Shown here one piece after another: positions 1-7,500 of a stretch of 12,503 bases of DNA. The notes under the pieces are model-generated. The model worked only from the letters and a program-made list of their open reading frames with translations, ran no database searches and was not told the DNA's origin. The DNA lies in NCBI GenBank assembly GCA_049647245.1, contig JBARXH010000224.1, positions 1 through 12,503 of the forward strand. The letters are read 5' to 3'. Origin of the DNA: Litorimonas sp049647245. GTDB taxonomy: Bacteria; Pseudomonadota; Alphaproteobacteria; Caulobacterales; Maricaulaceae. The first letter of the stretch is position 1, and the number at the start of each line of letters is the position of its first letter. Position numbers and translations under genes: made by a program.

Positions 1-6
1 ACGGCT

Positions 7-29
7 CTCCCGCCCACGCTTGGCGGGAG
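7..29. other. Short GC-rich hairpin upstream of the SnoaL gene
   Basis: Bases 7-14 (CTCCCGCC) are perfectly complementary to 22-29 (GGCGGGAG), giving an 8-bp stem with a 7-nt loop. It ends about 20 nt before the ribosome-binding site of the SnoaL gene. No T-run follows it on either strand, so it is not a convincing intrinsic terminator. It could be the remnant of the terminator of a gene beyond the left edge, or a 5'-UTR structure. Its role is unknown. Confidence 0.35.
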
Positions 30-62
30 CGGCCCTCACGCCCAATCCCCGGAGATATCGAT

Positions 63-1040
63 ATGTTCAAAGGAATTCTCGTCATGACCGCCGCCCTTGC
101 GCCAGCCATCCCCGCGCTCGCCGCGACCCCGGCCGCCGACCGGGCGGCCATCGCCACCATCGTGGAGTCGGTCGGCACGTTCGCCGACACGCATAATTTC
201 GAAAGCCTCGCCAAGCTCTATGACGACGATGTCATGGTGGACTATTCCAGCCTGAGCGGCGAGCCTGCGACCTTGAAGAGCCCGCAGGCGCTGATGACGG
301 AATGGGCTTCCGTCCTGCCGGGTTTCGACCGGACGCGCCATGACCTGTCCGACGTGCACGTCGTGCTCTCCGGCGACACGGCAAGCGCAACGGCCGACGT
401 GTCGGCAAGCCACTGGGTGGAAGGGGAAATGTGGCGCGTGGACGGACGCTACGACTACGGTCTGGAACGCGATCCCGTGGATGACGCCTGGAAGATCACC
501 GCCATGACCTTCACCGTCGAAGATGAAACAGGGTCACGCGACGTGTTCGGCCCGGCCACGGAAAAAGCACGGACCAACCCCGCCGCCTGGATTCAGCGCC
601 AACGCGCCCAGCAAACAGTTTGGGACTTCCTGACAGGTCTGGAGGACAAGGATATGGACCGGGTCAACGGCGTGTGGGCCGAGGACGCCGTCCAGCATAT
701 GCCCTATACGCCGCATGGTGTCGATTTCCCCAGCGAAGTCGTTGGGCGGGATGCGCTGATCCGGCAATATGCCGGTTGGCCGGACAATGCAGGCAAGGCG
801 GACTTCACCTCGGAACTGCGCTTCTATCCCACGGTAGACCCGCAGATCGTCGTGGCCGAGTACAGAGGGGTATCCGCCATCATTCCGACGGGACGGACGT
901 ACGATCAGAGATATCTCGGCTTGTTCCACGTCGACCCGGAGGGCCGGATCGAGCTGTTCCGGGAATATTTCAACCCGGAGGTCTTCGCCCATGCCTTTGG
1001 ATTGCGCGAGGACGGCGTGTTCCATGCGGGAGACGAATGA
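63..1040 (+). CDS. Secreted protein with two SnoaL/NTF2-like domains
   Basis: This 325-aa protein starts at an ATG preceded by GGAG (51-54) with an 8-nt spacer. Residues 1-20 form a Sec signal peptide (short basic start, hydrophobic core, ALA cleavage motif near residue 20), so the mature protein is probably periplasmic or secreted. Two cone-shaped NTF2/SnoaL-type domains follow. The first, about 26-155, has the typical opening helix, 'LAKLYDDDVMVDY' and a later 'GRYDYGLER' strand. The second, about 178-320, resembles the PhzA/PhzB-like branch: 'VWAEDAVQHMPY', 'VVGRDALIRQYAGWP', 'VVAEYRGV', 'LGLFHVDPEGRIELFREYFNP'. Members of this fold include polyketide cyclases, isomerases, dehydratases and non-catalytic binding proteins, so a specific reaction cannot be assigned. 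A tandem pair behind an export signal is less usual than the single cytoplasmic form. It converges with the phytochrome gene across 17 bp. The fold assignment is firm; the function is unknown. Confidence 0.85.
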   Translation: MFKGILVMTAALAPAIPALAATPAADRAAIATIVESVGTFADTHNFESLAKLYDDDVMVDYSSLSGEPATLKSPQALMTEWASVLPGFDRTRHDLSDVHVVLSGDTASATADVSASHWVEGEMWRVDGRYDYGLERDPVDDAWKITAMTFTVEDETGSRDVFGPATEKARTNPAAWIQRQRAQQTVWDFLTGLEDKDMDRVNGVWAEDAVQHMPYTPHGVDFPSEVVGRDALIRQYAGWPDNAGKADFTSELRFYPTVDPQIVVAEYRGVSAIIPTGRTYDQRYLGLFHVDPEGRIELFREYFNPEVFAHAFGLREDGVFHAGDE

Positions 1041-1057
1041 CAGGGGACGATCGGGCC

Positions 1058-3619
1058 TCAGCCGCGCGAGGCCTCGATCGCGGCGGCGATGGTCTCTCGG
1101 TTGTAGGGTTTTCGCAGGAAGGCCCGGCCCTGGAACTTGTCGGACAGGGACGTGCGGTCGCCATAGCCGGTGGCGAAGGCGAAGGGCACGCCCAGCTCGA
1201 CCAGCCGGTCGGCGACCCGTTCGCTGGTCTCCGCGCCCAGATTGACGTCCAGCAGCGCGAACTCGAACACGGTCCGGTCCACATGGTCGAGCGCGCTGGC
1301 CGTGCTGGCGGCCGTGACCACATGGGCCGCGCCCAGATCCAGCAGCAGATCTTCCGCGTCCAGGGCGATGACCATATTGTCCTCTACCACCAGCACGTTG
1401 CCGCTCAGACCCACCGTCTTCGTGTCGTCAGCCGGGGCTGACGGGCGTTTCGCATCGCCGATCGTGGTGAAGGCGGACACGGCATCCGGCGGCAGGAAGA
1501 AGCGCGCCTTGACGCCCGTCACCTCGAACTGGATCTCTGACTGGCCGTTCAGTTCATACTCGATCGACCGCTCCGTGATCGTGGTGCCGAACCCACGGCG
1601 AGTCGGAGCGGTGACGGGAGGACCGCCGGACTCGCGCCAGTGGATCACGAGCGCGCCGCCGTCGCTCTGCGACATCTCGATCTCGATCCGGCCATGGTCG
1701 TTGCTGAGCGCGCCGTATTTGACCGCATTGGTCACCATCTCGTGGATCACGAGCGCCAGCGTGGTGTAGGCGTTGGGGTGCAGCATGGCGTCCGTGCCGG
1801 ACACGGCGACCCGGTCGGCCTTGCCTTCGAGATAGGCGGTGACTTCGGTTTCGATCAGTTCGTAGGCGGAGGCTGGCGCCCAGTTCTCGTCCGTGATCTG
1901 GTCGTGGGCGCGGGCGAGTGCGTGAATGCGCCCGCCGATGACCTGGGTGAACTCTGCGACGCTGGAGGCGTCGGACGACTGGTTGATCAGGCCGCGGATC
2001 AGGTTGAGAATGTTCCGGACGCGGTGGTTCAGTTCCGCGATCAGCAGCTCCTGATGTTCCTGGGACTTGGCGCGCTCTCGCACCGCATTGTCGGTCATGC
2101 GAAGAACGACCTCCAGCAGGGTGACGCGCAGGGCTTCGGCCGCGTGCAGCTCCTGCGTCGTCCAGGGGCGCGACCGGCCGTGCACCGTCTGGGTCCACGC
2201 CTCGAAACTCTTGCGCGGGGTCAGGCGGACGCCATTGGGGCCGACCTCGACGGGCTTGTCCGGGTTTCCGGCCCAGTCGACCTCGCGGACATACTCTTCC
2301 CGGAACAGGACGATGTAGTCGCGCGGCTTACGCGAGACGGGCAGGGCGAGGATGCCGGATGCGATGTCGGTATAGTCTTCGGCGGCCGGGAAGACCGACG
2401 ACAGCCGGTCCGTGGCATAGACCTCGGACACGGCCGTCGTGTTGAGAAAGCGCGCGAGCGCCAGGAACTGCTCCCGCGTGGGCGTCTTGCCGCGTTGCTG
2501 GAACTGCCCGTCCGTCCAGCTCACGATCCCGGAATAGGGCATGACCGAGCCGATGGTGCGCGCGAAACTGTCGAAATTGTCGGCGACGCTGCCCCCGTCG
2601 GCCAGCTCCGCCATGATGCGGTCGTGCAGGACCCGGCCCTGCAGGTCGTCCTGGCGCGTCTGGTCGGCTTCGGTCTCCGCCAGCACGAAGGCGAAGAGCT
2701 GCGCGAAAAGTTCGGCGGCGCTGCGCACCTCGTAGGGCAGCACGCGCGGGCTTTCATGGTGGCAGGCGATCAGGCCCCACAATTCGCCGCGCACGATGAT
2801 GGAAATCGACATGGACGCCGCCACGCCCATATTGCTTAGATACTCCAGGTGGATGGGGGAGACGGCCCGGGTGGAGGACAGGGACAGGTCCAGCGGCTGG
2901 CCCTTGCTGTCCAGAACGGGGTGGATTTCCTGACCCGTGTCGGAGACGTCGGAAATGATGCGCAGAAGGCTGCGCTTGTAGAGCGCGCGGGCCTGTTTGG
3001 GGATATCGGAGGCCGGGTAGCGGAGCTTCGCGAAGCTTTCCATGTGCGGCTCGCGCGTCTCCGCGATGACGTGGCCGGAGCCGTCTTCGGCGAACTGGTA
3101 GACCATGACCCGGTCGAACCCGACCAACGCCTTCACCTGCCGAGAGGCGACCTGGCAAAGTTCGTCCACCGTGCTCGCCTTGCGGATGCGGTCGATCATG
3201 GGCCGGACATAGCCGACATAATCGTTGTCGATCGCCTCGCCAGACGGTTCGATCTCCACAACGATGGCCTGGCCGGACAGGTGCAGCGCCACGTCGAAGC
3301 GCGCGCCGTTGCCGCGCAGGTCAACGCCGAACAGGCGTTCCACAGCATCCTGATGGCCCAGCATCTGCAACCGTCCGCGCAGGCGGTGCACCGCCTCGTC
3401 GCAGAACAGCTCGGAAATCTCCCGGCCCAGATGGTCGTTGTCCGTCAGGCCCAGCATGTCCGACACGTTCTCCGAGGCGCGCGCGATCAGCCAGTCGGGC
3501 GTCAGCGCGATCAGCGCCCCGAACGACTGCACCCGCCCCGGAATGTGGATCGGCTCCCGGTCGCAGGTCGTCAGATCCGGTGTTTCGTAGGTCGCACCCA
3601 CCTGTGTTGTCGTCTCCAT
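1058..3619 (-). CDS. Hybrid bacteriophytochrome: PAS-GAF-PHY sensor, HWE histidine kinase, receiver
   Basis: This is a red/far-red photoreceptor kinase of about 853-855 aa (numbering here from the TTG). The PAS domain (about 15-125) has 'CDREPIHIPG' with Cys21, where bacteriophytochromes attach biliverdin. The GAF domain (about 145-315) has 'RYPASDIP' (203-209, key Asp207) and the chromophore-pocket histidines His259 ('SPIHLEYL') and His289 ('ACHH'). The PHY domain (about 330-510) keeps 'DWAGNP' and the tongue motif PRKSF (470-474). The kinase (about 525-712) is HWE type, with phospho-acceptor His534 in 'ELNHRVRN' and WRE at 663-665. The C-terminal receiver (about 743-850) has the acidic pair Glu747/Asp748, phospho-acceptor Asp793 and Lys839 in 'LRKP'. 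All catalytic and chromophore residues I could check are present. Start choice is open: ATG at 3619 has AAAGGA 12 nt upstream, whereas TTG at 3625 sits 6 nt from the same AAAGGA. No haem oxygenase for biliverdin synthesis is in the window. Output is likely a separate response regulator; light control of the general stress response is a family-based guess. Confidence 0.95.
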   Translation of the reverse strand: METTTQVGATYETPDLTTCDREPIHIPGRVQSFGALIALTPDWLIARASENVSDMLGLTDNDHLGREISELFCDEAVHRLRGRLQMLGHQDAVERLFGVDLRGNGARFDVALHLSGQAIVVEIEPSGEAIDNDYVGYVRPMIDRIRKASTVDELCQVASRQVKALVGFDRVMVYQFAEDGSGHVIAETREPHMESFAKLRYPASDIPKQARALYKRSLLRIISDVSDTGQEIHPVLDSKGQPLDLSLSSTRAVSPIHLEYLSNMGVAASMSISIIVRGELWGLIACHHESPRVLPYEVRSAAELFAQLFAFVLAETEADQTRQDDLQGRVLHDRIMAELADGGSVADNFDSFARTIGSVMPYSGIVSWTDGQFQQRGKTPTREQFLALARFLNTTAVSEVYATDRLSSVFPAAEDYTDIASGILALPVSRKPRDYIVLFREEYVREVDWAGNPDKPVEVGPNGVRLTPRKSFEAWTQTVHGRSRPWTTQELHAAEALRVTLLEVVLRMTDNAVRERAKSQEHQELLIAELNHRVRNILNLIRGLINQSSDASSVAEFTQVIGGRIHALARAHDQITDENWAPASAYELIETEVTAYLEGKADRVAVSGTDAMLHPNAYTTLALVIHEMVTNAVKYGALSNDHGRIEIEMSQSDGGALVIHWRESGGPPVTAPTRRGFGTTITERSIEYELNGQSEIQFEVTGVKARFFLPPDAVSAFTTIGDAKRPSAPADDTKTVGLSGNVLVVEDNMVIALDAEDLLLDLGAAHVVTAASTASALDHVDRTVFEFALLDVNLGAETSERVADRLVELGVPFAFATGYGDRTSLSDKFQGRAFLRKPYNRETIAAAIEASRG

Positions 3620-3810
3620 CGTCAAACCGAATCCTTTGGTGCCAAGCCCAAGGCCCTATATACGTTCAAAGTCGTTTAAGGAGCGAAATCCGATATCCCA
3701 CATTCTATAGCAGCCGAAACCCGCCCGGTTCGCGACGACTTGCGATCGCCTGGTTCGTCCACGACCGGTTTCAGTCGGTTCAAGACATGGAAGAACCCGC
3801 CGCCGAACAT

Positions 3811-3992
3811 GCGGTTTGGGAAGGGTGATCTGAGAGGGTATGAAAAGAACCAATGGTGCCCAGAAGAGGCACGGTGCCCGCTTCATAATCCTATATTTAA
3901 CAATACCATAGATGGAGGTCAAACAGGTTTTGTAGCACACGATAAGCTCCTGAAGTGGCACAGTGATCCTGTGGCACAGCAGCGGTTTGGGA
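3811..3992. repeat. 11-bp direct repeat GCGGTTTGGGA (3811-3821 and 3982-3992)
   Basis: Identical 11-mers lie 171 bp apart in the same orientation inside the gene-poor region. They nest between the two copies of the 12-bp repeat, but their spacing differs, so a single simple duplication does not explain both pairs. Function unknown. Confidence 0.45.
3955..3979. repeat. Close direct repeat GTGGCACAG, 16-bp period
   Basis: GTGGCACAG occurs at 3955-3963 and 3971-3979, each preceded by CCTG (CCTGAA before the first). A 16-bp period is longer than one helical turn and shorter than two. It could be a pair of regulator half-sites or a small tandem duplication. Nothing else supports a binding role. 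Confidence 0.35.
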
Positions 3993-4076
3993 CATCAAAT
4001 TGTTGTTTTGTGAACTGTCTCGAAACCCGCCCAGAGCCCCAACTGTCCAAAACCAATTTCATTCACAGTGATTGGA

Positions 4077-4128
4077 TAAGACCAAGCCTGTCCAGCAAGC
4101 ATTCGTTTCACAGACAGGCTTGATCTTA
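4077..4128 (-). terminator. Hairpin at the end of the copper operon, probable terminator
   Basis: Arm 4077-4092 pairs with 4113-4128 around a 20-nt loop. On DNA, 15 of 16 positions are complementary, with 10 contiguous pairs next to the loop (4083-4092 with 4113-4122). The single mismatch (4082/4123) becomes a G-U wobble in minus-strand RNA, so the stem is unbroken only in the operon transcript. The distal arm includes the TAA stop of the CusF-like gene (4126-4128). The 3' arm is followed only by a weak U-containing tail (GGUCUUAUCC), not a long U-run. It may be a moderate intrinsic terminator or a 3'-end stabilising hairpin. Confidence 0.55.
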
Positions 4129-4560
4129 CTGAAGGAGACAGCTTTTGTCGTTTCCTGAAGTCTCGCAAATTGCGGTGATGCGGTAAGAACCGTCCCGCCC
4201 TCGCTTGACAGAAAATGCGACACGATCCTCAACACCGAAACCTGATAAGTCTACATTCGATAAGGCTTCAAAGCCCATCGTCATTGCACCCATGCCGACA
4301 CCTTCAATCTCAGCATGGTCTATCGTTAGGAAATCGCCGTTCTCGCTGATCGACCGAATAATACCTGTCGTCGTGCCCGAGTCGCCAACAGGCTGTTCTG
4401 GGTTCGACTTTGTCTCGACAGGCATTGCACCCACTATGCCCTCATGATCCATCTGCACATGCGTTTCAGAGCTTGGCTCTTGTAGGGTCGACGGGGCATC
4501 GCTTGCTCCGCAGGATACCAATAGCAGAGCCGCTGGAAGGGTCAGTAGTTTGTAAGTCAC
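4126..4560 (-). CDS. cusF: CusF-like copper-binding periplasmic lipoprotein
   Basis: This 144-aa protein starts at GTG (4558-4560), preceded by AAAGGAG (4574-4568) with a 7-nt spacer; the GTG overlaps the pump's TGA stop (GTGA). Residues 1-17 are a lipoprotein signal with lipobox LVSC (Cys17), so it should be anchored to a membrane on the periplasmic side. A linker with His34, Met37, His39 and Met46 leads to a CusF-type OB-fold domain (about 62-134). That domain has His82, Met93 and Met95 ('GAMTMGF'), aligning at a constant offset with E. coli CusF His36, Met47 and Met49. The Trp44 position is Met90. CusF delivers Cu(I)/Ag(I) to the CusCBA pump, and being the last gene of this operon supports that role. 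Oddities are the lipid anchor (E. coli CusF is soluble), a C-terminal Cys132/Cys141 pair, and GC of about 45-57% along the gene, lower than the pump genes. The longer open frame reaching upstream to 4968 overlaps the pump and is not real. Confidence 0.88.
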   Translation of the reverse strand: MTYKLLTLPAALLLVSCGASDAPSTLQEPSSETHVQMDHEGIVGAMPVETKSNPEQPVGDSGTTTGIIRSISENGDFLTIDHAEIEGVGMGAMTMGFEALSNVDLSGFGVEDRVAFSVKRGRDGSYRITAICETSGNDKSCLLQ

Positions 4561-7500
4561 GAAGTGTCTCCTTTGATGCTGTGACGTTGGGGAAGTGTTC
4601 GGCCGACCCAAATCAGGTAGACGGCCGGAACGACAAAAAGAACGAGTATGAGGGTCGAGGCCATGCCACCGACCATGGGCAGGGCGATGCGTCGCATCAC
4701 GTCTGCGCCGAGCCCGTCCGTCAGGAATACGGGTGCAAGGCCAGCGAAGATGGTGATGACGGTCATCAGTTTTGGGCGAAGGCGCTGAACAGCGCCAATG
4801 ATAACGGCTTCGCGTAAGGCATCCCGGTCTTCGGGCATCCGCGTGCGGACCTCGCTGTCGATGTAGAGCAGCATGATGACGGCCGTCTCCACGGCAATAC
4901 CGCCGAGCGCGATAAAACCAACAGCCACGGCGACGGACAGGTTGTATCCTGCGAGCCAGACCGCCCACAGACCGCCGATCAATCCGAAGGGTACGGACAG
5001 CATGACAATGAGGGTCCGGTCGAGCCGTCCGAAATGGAGCATCAGCAATAGGAAGACGAGGGCGATGGCAGCGGGTATCGCCAGGCTCAGCCGGTCCCTC
5101 GCTTCCTCCAACTGTTCATACTGACCGGAAATCGCCACGGCATATCCGGGTGGAAGCGCAAGATCGCTTGCCAGAGTTTGTCTCAGGTCTTGGACATATC
5201 CGCCCAGATCGCGGTTTTCGAAGTCCACGAAGACCCATCCTGTCAGTCGCGCATTCTCCGACCGGATCATCGGCGGGCCTTCGGCGAAACGAATGGTGGC
5301 CACATCAGAGAGTGTTACAACAGCACCACTTGGCGCGGGAACAAGCGCCATGCCTATAGCATCGGGGCTGTTTCGGTATTCCGGCGCGTAGCGGAGCAGA
5401 ATGTCGTAGCGTTCCCGTCCCTGAACGCTTTGGCTCAGGACCTGCCCCCCCAGAGCTGTGCGTACGACCGACTGGAAGGCCGCCATGGAAATGCCCCGGC
5501 GGGCCAAGGCTTCCCGGTTGGGGATGATTTCGAGATACTTTCCGCCCAGCACACGGTCTGCAAAGGCCGAGCGTGTTCCTAGAATGTCGGCGATAATTGT
5601 CTCAGCCTCGCGGGAAAGCCTTTCGAGCGTGGACAGCTCATCCCCTGTGATCTTGACTCCGATCGGTGTCCGGACACCCGTGCTGACCATGTCCATGCGG
5701 ATCTTGATGGGATAGCCCCAGCTATTGACCAAGCCCGGGATCTGCAGGCGGCTGTCCAGTTCGGCGATGATGCCCTCGGCATCTATGCCGGGCCGCCATT
5801 CGTTCTTCGGCTTGAGCTGGATCCAAGTCTCGATCATGGACAGCGGGGCCGGGTCGGTCGCCGTATCGGCGCGGCCTGCCTTGCCGAACACGCGCTCCAC
5901 CTCCGGGACCGTAGCGATCATGCGGTTGGTCTGTCCCAGCAATTCCCGCATTTTAGTTTCGGACACGCCGGGCAGGGTCGTCGGCATATAGAGGAGTTCG
6001 CCTTCATAGAGCGCCGGCATGAATTCCGTGCCGAGCTTGCGCAGCGGGATGACCAGACTGGCTGTTGCCAGCAGGGCAATCAGGACGACGAACCACCTCA
6101 ATCTCAGAGCGCCGCGCAAGGCAGGCGTGTAGAGCCAGATCAGCACGCGCATCAACGGGTGCTTGCGTTCTTGGATGAAGCGCCCGCGCATGAGCAGCAG
6201 CATGAGAACCGGGACCAGAGTCACAGACAGGGCGGCTGCGAAGGCCATGGCATAGGTCTTGGTGAAGGCGAGGGGACTGAAGAGGCGGTAGCTCTCCCCG
6301 GTCAGGGCGAAGACGGGCAGGAAGCTGACTGTGATGATCAGCAGCGAAAAGAAGATTCCGGGGCCCACTTCCTGCGCGGCCGCCAGCAGAACCTCTCGAC
6401 GCTGCGCCCCTTTCGGTTTGCCGGGATGTTCTGACAGTTTTCGGGCAGCGTTCTCGACCAAGACAATGGAGGCATCCACCATGGCCCCGATGGCAATGGC
6501 GATCCCGCCCAGCGACATGATGTTCGCGGTGACGCCTTGTGCGTTCATGATGACGAACGCCCCCAAGACGCCGAGGGGCAAAGTGATCAACGCGACAAGC
6601 GAGGCGCGGATGTGAAGCAGGAAGAGGAGGATGACGAGGGCCACGGCGATCGCTTCCTCGATGAGCTTGTGGCGCAGATAATCGACAGAGCCTTCGATCA
6701 GAGGAGCGCGGTCATAGACGGTCACGATCTCGACGCCGTCCGGCAGTCCGCGGCTGACTTCTTCAAGACGGTCCTTTACCCGCTCGATGACCTCCAGCGC
6801 GTTCTCGCCGTCGCGCATGACGACGATACCCGCGACGGTTTCGCCTTCGCCGTTCAGCTCGACAACCCCGCGTCGAAGCGCCGGACCTTCGATGACACGG
6901 CCAAGATCGCGCAAGCGGACCGGTGCGCCGCCGCCGGCAAAGACAACGGTATCGGCCAGTTGATCTACATTCGTTACATAACCATCCGTCTTCAAGACAT
7001 ATTCGGTCTCCCCGCTTTCGATGACGCGTCCGCCCACTTCCAGGGACGCCTTTCGGATCGTGTCGGCGACTTTGTCGAGGCTCACGCCCAACGCCCGCAA
7101 TCGGTTCGGATCCACCAGAACCTGATATTCGCGCTGGAACCCGCCGACGCTGGCCACCTCGGCCACGCCTTCGACGCTGGAAAGTTCCAAGCTGACGAAG
7201 AAGTCCTGCAACGCCCGGAGATCGGCAAGATCCGTCGTTCCGGTTCGGTCCACGAGGGCATATTGATAGACCCAGCCCACACCGGTCGCGTCGGGCCCGA
7301 TTTCCGGCACAGCCCCTTCGGGAAGACTGCCCCCGAGACGCGATAAGGCTTCCAGCACGCGAGATCGCGCCCAATAGAGATCGACATCATCCTGAAAGAC
7401 AATGGTGACGAAGCTTGTTCCGAACATGGAGCTTGCGCGGACATCCTCGGTTCCCGGCAGTCCCAGCAAGGCGGAGGAGAGGGGATAGGTGACGAGGTCT

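Larger units (their letters stand above)
3715..4032. repeat. 12-bp direct repeat CGAAACCCGCCC (3715-3726 and 4021-4032)
   Basis: The same 12 bases occur at 3715-3726 and 4021-4032 in the same orientation, 306 bp apart. By rough arithmetic, a chance repeat of this length within 500 bp is expected well under once. The copies bracket most of the low-GC stretch. They could be the relic of a target-site or attachment-site duplication, or regulator binding sites. The span given covers both copies and the sequence between them. Confidence 0.5.
3626..4125. other. 500-bp intergenic region, partly low GC, no convincing gene
   Basis: This stretch separates the copper operon from the phytochrome gene, and both neighbours run on the minus strand. 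It should therefore hold the operon's terminator and the phytochrome promoter. About 3626-3835 is GC-rich like the neighbouring genes; hand counts on 60-base lines give about 45-48% GC from 3841 to 4140, against roughly 60% in the pump genes. Short open frames exist on both strands (for example 3740-4123 + and 3656-3961 -). None has a domain motif, good start signals or gene-like composition. It contains two direct-repeat pairs, a close GTGGCACAG repeat and the hairpin at 4077-4128. No clear sigma-70 promoter for the phytochrome gene was found: TATAGA-like and TATATA-like elements occur near 3706 and 3660 (minus-strand reading) without a good -35. It may be a degraded insertion or island junction. 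Confidence 0.6.

Noticed and set aside
7..29. Intrinsic terminator at the left edge
   Set aside because: The stem is good but no T-run follows on either strand, so it is kept only as an unassigned hairpin.
1640..2839. 399-aa plus-strand open frame antisense to the phytochrome
   Set aside because: It is a shadow of a high-GC gene on the other strand, with low-complexity Gly/Arg/Asp-rich translation and no motif; the phytochrome frame is unambiguous.
3656..3961. 101-aa minus-strand open frame upstream of the phytochrome, with a hydrophobic stretch
   Set aside because: The hydrophobic run could mimic a signal peptide, but the rest is Arg-rich with no motif, and it crosses the composition change near 3840.
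3740..4123. 127-aa plus-strand open frame in the intergenic region
   Set aside because: No recognisable domain, no clear ribosome-binding site, ordinary-looking random composition, and it runs through the hairpin arms. I treat it as non-coding.
3626..4125. CueR/CusR operator, sigma-54 or EcfG-type promoter in the intergenic region
   Set aside because: I looked for a CueR-type dyad, TGGCAC-N5-TTGC and GGAAC-N16-18-CGTT spacing and found no acceptable match.
4126..4968. 280-aa minus-strand open frame whose 3' half is the CusF-like gene
   Set aside because: Its upstream 400 bp overlap the pump gene in another frame and give an Arg-rich, domain-free translation. The GTG at 4560 has an ideal ribosome-binding site followed by a lipoprotein signal.
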